This document shows, one piece after another, positions 1 through 7,079 of a stretch of DNA of 43,623 bases (the first letter of the stretch is position 1; each line of letters opens with the position of its first letter). A program made the translations under genes and the position numbers. The notes beneath the pieces are model-generated. The model saw nothing but the letters and a program-made list of their open reading frames with translations, had not been told where the DNA came from and made no database searches. The stretch covers positions 1-43,623 of the forward strand of contig JAGHUS010000045.1 in NCBI GenBank assembly GCA_018064685.1, read 5' to 3'. Source of the stretch: Bacteroidales bacterium (GTDB taxonomy: Bacteria; Bacteroidota; Bacteroidia; Bacteroidales; Bacteroidaceae).

Positions 1-164
1 GTATAGAGACGTTCGGCATTTTCGGATACATGTTGCTCTTCTCGTTCCTGCGACTCGTCGGCGTAAAGATACTTGAACTTGTTTCGCTCATAGAACTTCA
101 ATACCCTCTCTTTGTTATAGGCATCAACAACGAGGAAGCGGCAACCTGTCTTGTAACCTCCCAT
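1..164 (-). pseudogene. GNAT acetyltransferase fragment lacking its N-terminal half
   Basis: The readable protein starts MGGYKTGCRFLVVDAYNK and continues VLKFYERNKFKYLY, which matches the last beta-alpha-beta part of GNAT N-acetyltransferases of the toxin-antitoxin type. In that family roughly 100 residues, including the acetyl-CoA pyrophosphate loop, precede this segment; here the only in-frame ATG lies directly before it, seven bases after the stop of the upstream small gene. This looks like a deletion that removed the catalytic N-terminal half. The C-terminus runs off the window edge at base 1. It could also be a genuinely short protein, but it could not bind acetyl-CoA in the normal way. 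Confidence 0.55.
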
Positions 165-170
165 AAGCGA

Positions 171-350
171 TTATCGTGCAGCGCGTTTGATGACTATGTT
201 GCGTGATCGCTCCATCATACGACTGATAGAAGCCTTCATCTGAGCAGGAACGGAGGTCTGTTCACATCCGTTGTTTGCTTCTGCCATCTCAACAAAACGC
301 TGAGCCGTCTCGCCACTGAGCACAGGTATCGTACGTATTGTTATTGCCAT
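171..350 (-). CDS. small antitoxin-like protein upstream of GNAT remnant
   Basis: A 59-residue ORF beginning MAITIRTIPVLSGETAQRF and ending in a basic tail (NIVIKRAAR). From memory, short proteins starting with this TIRTIPVL-GE pattern commonly precede GNAT-type genes in Bacteroidales, which suggests the antitoxin half of a GNAT toxin-antitoxin pair; this is inference from the family pattern and not shown here. It has its own TAnnTTTG promoter 54 bases upstream. The stop codon and the ATG of the GNAT remnant lie only a few bases apart in the same frame, as expected of a two-gene unit that lost DNA at the junction. Confidence 0.6.
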   Translation of the reverse strand: MAITIRTIPVLSGETAQRFVEMAEANNGCEQTSVPAQMKASISRMMERSRNIVIKRAAR

Positions 351-403
351 AATTATCTATTATTTGATTCTCATGTTCATCGTTGTGATGGACTTTGCGA
401 CTG

Positions 404-411
404 CAAAGTTA
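404..411 (-). promoter_or_regulatory. promoter -7 element (TAACTTTG) for the antitoxin-like gene
   Basis: The minus strand reads TAACTTTG, a perfect match to the Bacteroidota -7 consensus TAnnTTTG, 54 bases before the ATG at 350. A TTG lies about 22 bases upstream, slightly far for the -33 element. Confidence 0.55.
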
Positions 412-420
412 GTGAAAAGT

Positions 421-720
421 CTCCGAAAATCATCAACTTAGCCCCAAAACCTCACTTTCAACCCTCAAAAGACTCATTTTACCCCACATTTGCCCGTTCA
501 GAAGCACAAAATCCTCTCACTTTCTGCATACATCCACCTCATTTTCACCTCAACATCATTCCACTCTCACCACAAACAACAACAACCCCCATCATCCTCC
601 ACATCACACTCCAATCCAAACCGCTGCATCATCATCCCTTCCATCACGCTCGTCACACCCAAACACAAAGCACTTTTATTCCCTCAATTTGCAATCTCAA
701 CCTCCGCGATACCTTAAATA
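421..720 (+). other. 300-base G-depleted, C-rich tract
   Basis: By hand count, bases 481-720 hold 97 C and only 13 G, and 541-600 has no G at all; adding 421-480 gives 118 C against 16 G. The flanks return to normal composition. The plus-strand reading would be an unstructured C-rich, G-poor RNA, the composition of a Rho-utilisation site. The minus-strand reading would be a C-free RNA. A 75-codon ORF across it (490-717) has no recognisable sequence and is treated as a by-product of the skew. Confidence 0.6.
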
Positions 721-1151
721 AAGTCAAAATTGTTAAATCTGCACGATTTTACACCCTCAAAACATCCTCGATAGGACTTTTCTACCGTATTACGTGCAAC
801 TCGCTGATTATCAATATGTGCCACAAACATCTATTGTCTCTATTCAACAAACCCTGCCAGTAGGATGTATAGAGAAACACAACAACTGCAAATAAATTGC
901 TTTTGATGATAAAAAATTACATCAAAAAGAGCGTACAGCCAAGAAAAACATGTTTCAATGTGTTTCATAAACCGAAAATGAGACAAAATAAAACAAATTC
1001 ATACGTTTTGACAGTCTTTAGAACTACAAGCAATTTACATAAAAAAAGAAAAATGACATCCGAGAAGCCCCATGAAGAGATAAGAAGAACAACGAACTAG
1101 AGCGTATGATAGTAAGGATTCTTGTTTAGAGTTTATATTGTCAATGTCTAG

Positions 1152-1195
1152 CGATGACAGCGTACTGTCAACGCTGTGACAGCGCACTGTCATCG
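1152..1195. repeat. inverted repeat with nested CTGTCA/TGACAG copies
   Basis: CGATGACAG at 1152-1160 is matched by its reverse complement CTGTCATCG at 1187-1195. Between them lie further TGTCA and TGACAGCG copies, so several alternative hairpins can form. There is no T-run beside it, so it is not an obvious terminator. Confidence 0.6.
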
Positions 1196-1230
1196 TTTGA
1201 CTGCAAGCGCATGACAATGGACGATGCGGA

Positions 1231-1322
1231 GTGTGAGCATGGGAGAATTGTACGTGTAAGCACGAGAGAGTTGTACGTGTAAGCACGAGAGAGTTGTACG
1301 TGTGAGCATAAGAGAATTGTAC
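1231..1322. repeat. four tandem copies of a 23-bp unit
   Basis: Exactly four back-to-back 23-base units fill 1231-1322. The two central copies are identical (GTGTAAGCACGAGAGAGTTG followed by TAC); the outer two differ at a few positions (GTGTGAGCATGGGAGAATTG and GTGTGAGCATAAGAGAATTG, each followed by TAC). There is no spacer between units, so this is not a CRISPR array. Confidence 0.85.
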
Positions 1323-1329
1323 CGATAAC

Positions 1330-1488
1330 AAAAAAGACCTCACCTCCTCACAATCACAGATAACCAACTGATATTCCATACATTGCAAGTGTGAGGTCTA
1401 TCCACAAGACCTCACACAGACCTCACACCAATATCCAATTGATACACAAATAGATATAAGCATTTGTGAGGTGTGAGGTCTATTTTTT
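1330..1488. repeat. MITE-like element with GACCTCAC terminal inverted repeats
   Basis: The left end reads AAAAAA-GACCTCAC-CTCCTCACAA. The right end, read on the minus strand, gives AAAAAATAGACCTCACACCTCACAA, an imperfect inverted repeat of roughly 25 bases. Inside are one more GTGTGAGGTC (1389-1398) and two GACCTCACAC copies (1408-1417, 1419-1428), so nested hairpins can form. The right-hand hairpin (1419-1428 with 1471-1480) is followed by TATTTTTT and could act as a plus-strand terminator; the left end does the same on the minus strand. About 160 bases, no coding capacity, next to a transposase remnant. Confidence 0.5.
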
Positions 1489-1501
1489 AATTCATACGCG
1501 T

Positions 1502-2107
1502 TCACGTCAATTTAGGTTCTAGCTTGTCATGGACGAACGACTCAAAATAGATCGTGGTGTAGTCGTAGAATACGATACCGATGTTGCCGCCAAGGATCTT
1601 TCGCGTATGCTCCACACTGATTTCCTGCACAAGTTCTTGTTGGGCGTTGTACAGCTTATCCATGTAGTAGTATATCTTGTCCAAGGTATAGTCCTCCTCA
1701 AAATGCGAGCGCAGGTAGTCAACCGTCGCCATCTTGCTCTGCGGCTGGCATATTCTGGCTATGACGAGATGACGGAGCACTTCATCAGGAATGCGGTTGA
1801 AGCCTATACTGTCGTATATGGGATTCAGAATGAGTTGCGGTGCATTCATCAGGACAGCATCGATATTGGCAAAAGCTCGTGCCGTTTCTTCTTGCTCTCG
1901 CTCCTGCACATCCGTCTTACCGAAATCGAGGACTTGCTGCCCTCCGTAAGTACTAATCCACTCACGCGCTCTGGCACAAAGTACATCGGCCTCGTCTTCC
2001 GACGAAACTACTCCGAAATTCTTGACTTCCTTGTAGCCGCCTGCGCTCTTGTCTATGACAACTACACTGATGCTACCTGTCCTGTTTTTCTTCTTGCGTA
2101 CAAACAT
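1502..2107 (-). pseudogene. truncated IS1634-type (IS4 superfamily) transposase
   Basis: The 201 residues begin MFVRKKKNRTGSISVVVIDK and contain LRHLVIARICQPQSK and GIVFYDYTTIYFES, the N-terminal half of IS1634-type transposases, which are usually well over 400 residues. YDYTTIYFE corresponds to the segment with the first catalytic Asp; the reading frame stops about a dozen residues later, so the remaining catalytic residues are missing. The DNA after the stop does not continue the family sequence in any frame I can follow. The element is therefore a dead 5' remnant. Terminal inverted repeats could not be located. Confidence 0.75.
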
Positions 2108-2321
2108 AGCACGAAGGTACGAAAAAGTCTTGAGTCACCCAAATCACCGAGATTGTTTTTACAAAATATTGATATTCAGTGGATATTTTTATAAAAGTAC
2201 TGCTGAGTTACAAATTTCCCGAAGTCAGGAAAAAAGCATTTTCAGGGCTGTGCAAATGGAAATAATTCATTTCTTTTAAAACACTATGGGCACCGACAAG
2301 GAGAGGAGCGAGTAGGAGAAA

Positions 2322-2356
2322 AAATCCTCTCCAACGAGATTGATTGGAGAGGATTT
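2322..2356 (-). terminator. intrinsic terminator of the rhamnose operon
   Basis: On the minus strand, AAATCCTCTCCAA pairs with TTGGAGAGGATTT across a 9-base loop, and the T-run continues (ATTTTTTCTCC). It starts 16 bases after the last gene of the operon and is a strong candidate for its 3' end. Confidence 0.9.
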
Positions 2357-2371
2357 GATTATTTGCTGAGA

Positions 2372-2839
2372 TCAATACTTCTGCGGTTTCAGTTTGACGT
2401 AATCGTCAAACAACTGCAGACAGGCAGCACGGTCGAGTTCGGTCATGTAACCTTCGAGTTTGTCACGACCACCGAATATCTGGTCGAACTTATCATCACG
2501 AAAGCCAATAAGACCGTTGTCCTGAATGGTACAACCGTAGTATATCTTACTGATGTTGGCCCACATACAGGCACAAAGACACATGTGGCAAGGCTCGCCG
2601 GTAGTGTAGAGTTCGCAGCCAGAGAGGTCGAAAGTGCCAAGTTTGCTGCACGCCTTACGAATGGCGTCCACCTCACCATGACAGGTTGGATCGTTGTTGC
2701 ACAAGACTCGGTTATGTCCCGAGGCCACCAACACGCCGTCCTTTACAATGGCAGTACCAAAGGGGCCGCCATGCGACTTATTGATGCCATCACGAGCCTC
2801 GTCGATGGCTATCTGCATGTATTTGTTTTGTGCTTTCAT
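2372..2839 (-). CDS. guanine deaminase-like nucleoside/base deaminase
   Basis: A 155-residue member of the zinc-dependent cytidine/deoxycytidylate deaminase fold, closest in my reading to bacterial guanine deaminases (GuaD). The zinc site is complete: His54 and catalytic Glu56 in CHGEVDA, and Cys84 and Cys87 in EPCHMC. GGPFG near residue 25 and NDPT before the HGE motif fit the GuaD subgroup. The expected reaction is hydrolytic deamination of guanine to xanthine or a related purine. It is the last gene of the rhamnose operon, 12 bases after rhaM and just before a strong terminator. A purine deaminase has no known step in rhamnose breakdown, so the real substrate is open. Confidence 0.8.
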   Translation of the reverse strand: MKAQNKYMQIAIDEARDGINKSHGGPFGTAIVKDGVLVASGHNRVLCNNDPTCHGEVDAIRKACSKLGTFDLSGCELYTTGEPCHMCLCACMWANISKIYYGCTIQDNGLIGFRDDKFDQIFGGRDKLEGYMTELDRAACLQLFDDYVKLKPQKY

Positions 2840-2851
2840 GGATAAAGCATA

Positions 2852-3172
2852 TCAGTCGAGATGGAACACCTCCTGAATGGGGATGGTGATGGGAGAGTTG
2901 TCGGGGTTGGTGTCCATGATGTCTTTCATGTAAGCCCACCACTTCAGGGTAATCTCGTCGGCAGCGCTCACATCCTGAGTGTTGGCAGCACCCTCCTCCA
3001 CCTCTTGATAGCCGAAGAGTATGTTGGTATCCTTATCCCAATAGATGCTATAGTTCTTGACACCAGCATCCTTAATCTGTTTTTTCAACTCGGGCCACAA
3101 CGCAGCGTGGCGCTTCTCATATTCTTCCTCACAGCCAGGCTTGAGGAACATCTTAAAGGCAAATCTTTTCAT
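2852..3172 (-). CDS. rhaM: L-rhamnose mutarotase
   Basis: A 106-residue protein of the RhaM/YiiL (DUF718) family, which interconverts the alpha and beta anomers of L-rhamnose so that the isomerase gets its preferred form. Catalytic His22 (EKRHAALWP) and Tyr41 sit at the positions known from E. coli RhaM, and the WW pair (78-79, LKWWAYM) is also present. Length is normal for the family. It follows rhaD after a 174-base spacer with an inverted repeat and precedes the deaminase by 12 bases. Confidence 0.93.
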   Translation of the reverse strand: MKRFAFKMFLKPGCEEEYEKRHAALWPELKKQIKDAGVKNYSIYWDKDTNILFGYQEVEEGAANTQDVSAADEITLKWWAYMKDIMDTNPDNSPITIPIQEVFHLD

Positions 3173-3276
3173 ATTTTACGGTTATGAGGTTATGAGGTTT
3201 TACGGTTGTAAGGTTAATACGCTTAAACGATTAATCGACTAAACGACCAAATGGTTGCAAGGTTAAACGATTACGA

Positions 3277-3340
3277 GGTTGTGAGGTTGAGCTCCAAACG
3301 TAACTTCCGCACAACCGCATAACCATAAAACCTCACAACC
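3277..3340. repeat. 12-bp perfect inverted repeat inside the rha operon
   Basis: GGTTGTGAGGTT at 3277-3288 is the exact reverse complement of AACCTCACAACC at 3329-3340, with a 40-base loop. The surrounding 3181-3290 is built of short GGTTATGA / GGTTGTAA variants and TAAACGA words. It lies between rhaD and rhaM, where it may attenuate transcription or stabilise the upstream message; no T-run follows. Confidence 0.6.
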
Positions 3341-3346
3341 ATCCTA

Positions 3347-4165
3347 TCAGCAAGGACGGGTCTTGGGCAGATTGAAGACATCCTGAACTTCCTTCATAGC
3401 CTCGTCGGTCATGCCATCGGGCTCACTGCCCATCGACTTGGCACACATATAGATGTTGGCAGCCTTGCAGAGAACGTCGGTCTGGTCGAAGGCATCCATG
3501 ATGTCGGTGCCCACAGCCACTGTGCCATGCTTCTCCCACAACACCACGTCGTGTGTCTTGATCTGCTCGAGTGTTGCCTCGGCCAGTTCGACAGAACCAG
3601 GCAGACCGTAGGGCACGATGCCGATGCCGAGAGGAGCGAATGCCAATGTCTCGGGAATCATAGACCAGAGAACACGTGTCATTTCGTCGCCCTTGAGGAA
3701 GCGCTGTATGTGCGACATGGCTACGAGTTCGATGGGGTGAGTGTGGAGGGTTGCCTTGTATGTGCTGCCACTGCCAAGCAGGTAGTCCTGCAGAGCCAGG
3801 TGGCTAGGCAACTCGCTGGTAGGCATGACGGGCTCGTCGGCAATGATCTCGTACGAGGCACAATCATCGCAAATGCGAATGATACTGCCGTTCTGCATAG
3901 GATAGCGAGCCAGGTCGCGCATTCGCTTGCCAGTACCTTTGGCATAGAAGTACTTGCCTTTCAGGTTAGGAAGCACCATACCAATGTTCTTCTTGGGTGC
4001 TATGGCAGGCATGGTAGCCCATGACTCGTCGGCAAATTCGGTAACATTAACAGTGATGTTGCCGCCATTACGCTCGGCCCATCCTTTCTGCCAAAGGTAG
4101 CCTGTTACTTCAGCCACCTCGTCTATCACTTTTTTAAGGCCTGTGCGGCCGTCTAGTATACTCAT
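3347..4165 (-). CDS. rhaD: rhamnulose-1-phosphate aldolase
   Basis: A class II (zinc) aldolase that splits L-rhamnulose 1-phosphate into dihydroxyacetone phosphate and L-lactaldehyde. From the ATG at 4165 the protein has 272 residues. It shows GWAERNGGNI (28-37), catalytic Glu118 in TSELPSH, zinc ligands His141 and His143 in LHTHPIE, and His213 in EKHG. These lie close to the E. coli RhaD positions (Glu117, His141, His143, His212). An upstream in-frame GTG at 4189 would add eight residues, but MSILDGR matches the family start better. It lies between the transporter and rhaM. Confidence 0.95.
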   Translation of the reverse strand: MSILDGRTGLKKVIDEVAEVTGYLWQKGWAERNGGNITVNVTEFADESWATMPAIAPKKNIGMVLPNLKGKYFYAKGTGKRMRDLARYPMQNGSIIRICDDCASYEIIADEPVMPTSELPSHLALQDYLLGSGSTYKATLHTHPIELVAMSHIQRFLKGDEMTRVLWSMIPETLAFAPLGIGIVPYGLPGSVELAEATLEQIKTHDVVLWEKHGTVAVGTDIMDAFDQTDVLCKAANIYMCAKSMGSEPDGMTDEAMKEVQDVFNLPKTRPC

Positions 4166-4204
4166 TGTTTTAAAGTTTTTTAAGTTCACAAAATAGGAAG
4201 AAAA

Positions 4205-4260
4205 GCATCGCGCTAGAAGCCTCCTCTAACTCCCCAAGGGGAAGAAATGCATCGCGCTAG
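4205..4260. repeat. direct repeat GCATCGCGCTAG x2 with central palindrome
   Basis: GCATCGCGCTAG occurs at 4205-4216 and again at 4249-4260, 44 bases apart, with the perfect palindrome TCCCCAAGGGGA (4231-4242) between. AATTATGAATT/AATTGTGAATT repeats follow up to 4286. All of this lies in the spacer between the MFS gene and rhaD, function unknown. Confidence 0.6.
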
Positions 4261-4279
4261 CCTAATTATGAATTGTGAA

Positions 4280-5623
4280 TTATGAATTCTCTCCGTAACG
4301 CTCCTTGGTAATCTGTTCGAGCGACTTGCCACGTGTATTGGGAGCTCCGATGACACCGATGATGAGCGACACGGCCAAGAGCGCAATCATGCACCAAGCA
4401 GCCAGGATGAAGCCTTCGCCATTCTCGCCATAGATAAAGGTGAAGACAAGGCCCCATGCTGCACTCAAACCGCGCACCACGAAGAACATCAAGCCCTGAG
4501 CTCCGGCACGGAACTTGGCAGGGAACAACTCGCTACCCCACAAGGCGTAGAAGATCTGTACCGACACACCGCCGTTGACACCCCACAGAATAACGAAAGC
4601 CCACAGCGTGCCGATGCCGTTGACACCGACCGTCACGATGAGCAACCAAGTGGCGAGTGCAGCCAGCAAACCGAAGATATAGAGCAGCTTATGGCTGACA
4701 CGGTCGACGATGAACGACACGCCGAACGTGATGACTACGACCGTGGCCCACTGAATACAGTTCATCCAGTTGGAGTACTCATTGCTGACGCCACCAGCCG
4801 TCTCGCAGATGTGGGGCGAGAAGAAGCCCATGACACTAGCTACGAGGTTCCACGTCAGGTAGATGGAAGCCAGGAAGATAGCAGTACGCACAGCTATCTT
4901 ATTAGAGAACAACACCTTGAAGGACTGGATAATACCACTCTTCTCGCCCTTTGCCTTAGCCGCAGCCTTGTTTGCCTCGAACTCAGCACTCTCCTCGAGC
5001 TGACGTTGCAGGGTCCATGCTATGAGCGCAACCACAAAGAGGGTGAAGAAGACGAAGCGTGAACTGAACACCTCGACAGCTGTTGTGGCTGCGTCGTTGC
5101 CCAGTACGGCATGTGCCATCCACTCAACACCACCATAGAGGTAGCCACCAGGGGCGAAGAGCATACCCATCAAGAGGATGATCATAGGACCGAAACCCCA
5201 CGACATCTGTGAGATACAAATGTTACGACCACGATTGTGCACCTCGCTGCTCTCGCTGATGTAGGTCCACGAAGCAGGCACACCGATGCCGACCGAGATA
5301 CCCGTAATGAGGAAACCGGCCAGCAACATAGCGAAGTTAACAGAGAACATCACGATGAGCACACCGAGCATATAGACAAGCAGGTTGTAGGTGAAGATAA
5401 ACTTACGTCCGAACTTGTCGGCCAGCACACCACCGATGATGGCACCGATGGCTGCGCCCAGAGCGTTGGCACTCAAGGCATTGATCAGACCAAGGTGCAT
5501 CTCGCTCAGCCCCAAGTATTTTTGCCACAGCGTGATGCCGCTGCCACCAGCTACGATGGCACCCGCATCCAGATAGTTATTGAGAGACACCGCAAGGGTG
5601 CTCTTCAAAGAAGATTTTGCCAT
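4280..5623 (-). CDS. MFS sugar transporter, probably L-rhamnose uptake
   Basis: A 447-residue major facilitator protein with about twelve hydrophobic segments. Sugar-porter signatures are visible: GVLADKFGRK (65-74) in the loop after helix 2, PASWTYISE (116-124), a central charged loop (about 210-235, EANKAAAKAKGEK) and a hydrophilic C-terminus. Its place between the isomerase and aldolase genes argues for rhamnose as substrate; the family alone does not set the sugar. From memory, Bacteroides rhamnose operons use a RhaT-type permease of a different fold here, so this would be a non-orthologous replacement. Confidence 0.85.
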   Translation of the reverse strand: MAKSSLKSTLAVSLNNYLDAGAIVAGGSGITLWQKYLGLSEMHLGLINALSANALGAAIGAIIGGVLADKFGRKFIFTYNLLVYMLGVLIVMFSVNFAMLLAGFLITGISVGIGVPASWTYISESSEVHNRGRNICISQMSWGFGPMIILLMGMLFAPGGYLYGGVEWMAHAVLGNDAATTAVEVFSSRFVFFTLFVVALIAWTLQRQLEESAEFEANKAAAKAKGEKSGIIQSFKVLFSNKIAVRTAIFLASIYLTWNLVASVMGFFSPHICETAGGVSNEYSNWMNCIQWATVVVITFGVSFIVDRVSHKLLYIFGLLAALATWLLIVTVGVNGIGTLWAFVILWGVNGGVSVQIFYALWGSELFPAKFRAGAQGLMFFVVRGLSAAWGLVFTFIYGENGEGFILAAWCMIALLAVSLIIGVIGAPNTRGKSLEQITKERYGENS

Positions 5624-5636
5624 AAATGAATTATTT

Positions 5637-5741
5637 TAGTCGTTTAGCCGTTTAGTCGTTTAGGAGAAGTTACATCTGGCCAATAAACAGGCTGATCACA
5701 CATTCCTAAACAACTAAACAACTAATTTCCTAAACGACAGA
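5637..5741. repeat. TAAACGAC-type interspersed repeats
   Basis: The spacer between rhaA and the MFS gene carries repeated words. On the minus strand, CCTAAACGACTAAACGGC followed by TAAACGACT (5663-5637). On the plus strand, CCTAAACAACTAAACAAC and later CCTAAACGAC (5705-5739). The same words recur in the rhaD-rhaM spacer and at 12808-12909. No promoter or terminator is evident. Confidence 0.65.
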
Positions 5742-5787
5742 AACTGAGCAAAAGCAAAGTTTTTGCAAAAGTTGAACGAACTATGAA

Positions 5788-7041
5788 TTAACGAAGGCTT
5801 GTCACCTCAGCCACATACTTGTCGATCTCGGTAATGAATGCCTGACCTACAGGAACATTGTTGCGCACGCAGAACTCATCGTAGACAGCCTGCCAGGGCA
5901 TTGCCTTCTGCTCCTCGATGAGAGCCAGCACCTTGTAGCCCTCGCCAGCCAACTCATACTTGCTGATCATATCGCGAGGCTCGAGCAGAGCGCGCAGCAT
6001 GCACTTCTGAGCGGCACGGCTACCGATGACATAAGCACCGATGCGGTTGATCGAGCCGTCGAAGAAGTCGAGGCCGTAGTGTACGCGGTCGAGGGCGTCG
6101 GCACGTACAATCTCTGAGAAGAGTTCCTGAGTAGGATCGTCCATGATGGTAACGTGGTCTGAGTCCCAACGCACGGGACGGCTGACGTGCAGCATCAACT
6201 CATCGATGAAGGGCAGTACGGCGCTGACCTTGTCGGCAGGACTCTCGGTGGGATGATAGTGACCGGTGTCGATGGTGAGCAGTTGTCCGTTCTTTGCTGC
6301 ATAGGCAGTGTAGAAGTCATGGCTACCCACGGTGAAGCTTTCGAGACCGATGCCGAACACCTTACCCTCGATGCAGTCCTTCATCATAGGCTGCTTCTTC
6401 TCGAAAATCTCGTCGAGCGACTTCTTCAACGTGTTGCGATAGAGGGCGTGGTTCACGCTCACATCCTTGCAACCGTCGTGCACCCAAAGATTCATGATAC
6501 AGGGATCGCCCTGTGCCTCGCCCATAGCGTTGGCAATGTCGCGGCAACGCTTGGTGTGCTCTACCCAGAAACCACGAATCGACTCATCGGGGTTGGCCAG
6601 TGTGAGACTACCACTTTTGGGATGCGAGAATGAAGAAGAGTTGAAGTCGAGCAGCGTGTCGTTCTCCTTTGCCCAGTCTATCCAGCTCTGGAAATATTCT
6701 ACAGTCACCTCGTCACGATCAACTACCTTACCCTGGAAGTCGCCATATATTTCGTGCAGATTGAGACGATGGTTGCCGGGAATGAGACTCTTGGCCTGCA
6801 AGATGTCTTGACGCAGTTCGTCGATATTACGTGCTGCACCAGGGAAATCACCCGTGCTCTGGATGCCGCCACTCATGGCACCAGCCTGCACCTCGAAACC
6901 CTTTACGTCGTCGGCCTGCCAGCAGTGAAGCGACAAGTGGAAGTTCTGCAACTGCGAGAGTACCTTTTCGGTGTCAACACCAATCTCGGCATAACGCTCC
7001 TTAGCGAGCTCGTAAGCCTTGTTAATCTGTTCTGTTTTCAT
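5788..7041 (-). CDS. rhaA: L-rhamnose isomerase
   Basis: A 417-residue cytoplasmic isomerase converting L-rhamnose to L-rhamnulose. The metal-binding site is intact: Glu234 in IGLESFTVG (same number as in E. coli RhaA), Asp258 and His261 in LTIDTGHYHP, His285, and Asp293/Asp295 in RWDSDHV. Length is typical of the family (about 419). It lies 38 bases downstream of rhaB. Called rhaI in some Bacteroides literature. Confidence 0.97.
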   Translation of the reverse strand: MKTEQINKAYELAKERYAEIGVDTEKVLSQLQNFHLSLHCWQADDVKGFEVQAGAMSGGIQSTGDFPGAARNIDELRQDILQAKSLIPGNHRLNLHEIYGDFQGKVVDRDEVTVEYFQSWIDWAKENDTLLDFNSSSFSHPKSGSLTLANPDESIRGFWVEHTKRCRDIANAMGEAQGDPCIMNLWVHDGCKDVSVNHALYRNTLKKSLDEIFEKKQPMMKDCIEGKVFGIGLESFTVGSHDFYTAYAAKNGQLLTIDTGHYHPTESPADKVSAVLPFIDELMLHVSRPVRWDSDHVTIMDDPTQELFSEIVRADALDRVHYGLDFFDGSINRIGAYVIGSRAAQKCMLRALLEPRDMISKYELAGEGYKVLALIEEQKAMPWQAVYDEFCVRNNVPVGQAFITEIDKYVAEVTSLR

Positions 7042-7079
7042 TTTCTTTAATAGAAGTTATTTAGTTAGTATTCTTTTTC

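Larger units (their letters stand above)
351..1501. other. 1.15 kb gene-free accessory spacer
   Basis: No convincing gene is visible between the antitoxin-like gene and the truncated transposase. Short ORFs on both strands have low-complexity translations (for example His/Ser/Pro-rich from the G-free tract) and no recognisable family. The stretch holds a promoter at 404, a G-depleted tract (421-720), an unremarkable AT-rich part (about 721-1140), an inverted repeat block (1152-1195), a 23-bp tandem array (1231-1322) and a MITE-like element (1330-1488), listed separately. Confidence 0.7.

Noticed and set aside
490..717. 75-codon plus-strand ORF in the G-free tract
   Set aside because: Its His/Ser/Pro/Thr-rich translation follows from the base skew; no domain, promoter or conserved start is visible.
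1231..1322. Possible CRISPR array
   Set aside because: The four 23-bp units have no spacers between them.
1035..1388. 117-codon minus-strand ORF over the 23-bp repeats
   Set aside because: It translates tandem and inverted repeats into SYAHTYNSL-like repetition; nothing suggests a real protein.
4166..4189. GTG start extending rhaD by eight residues
   Set aside because: The family begins near MxSIL at the ATG at 4165; the extension MNLKNFKT is derived from an A/T-rich leader.
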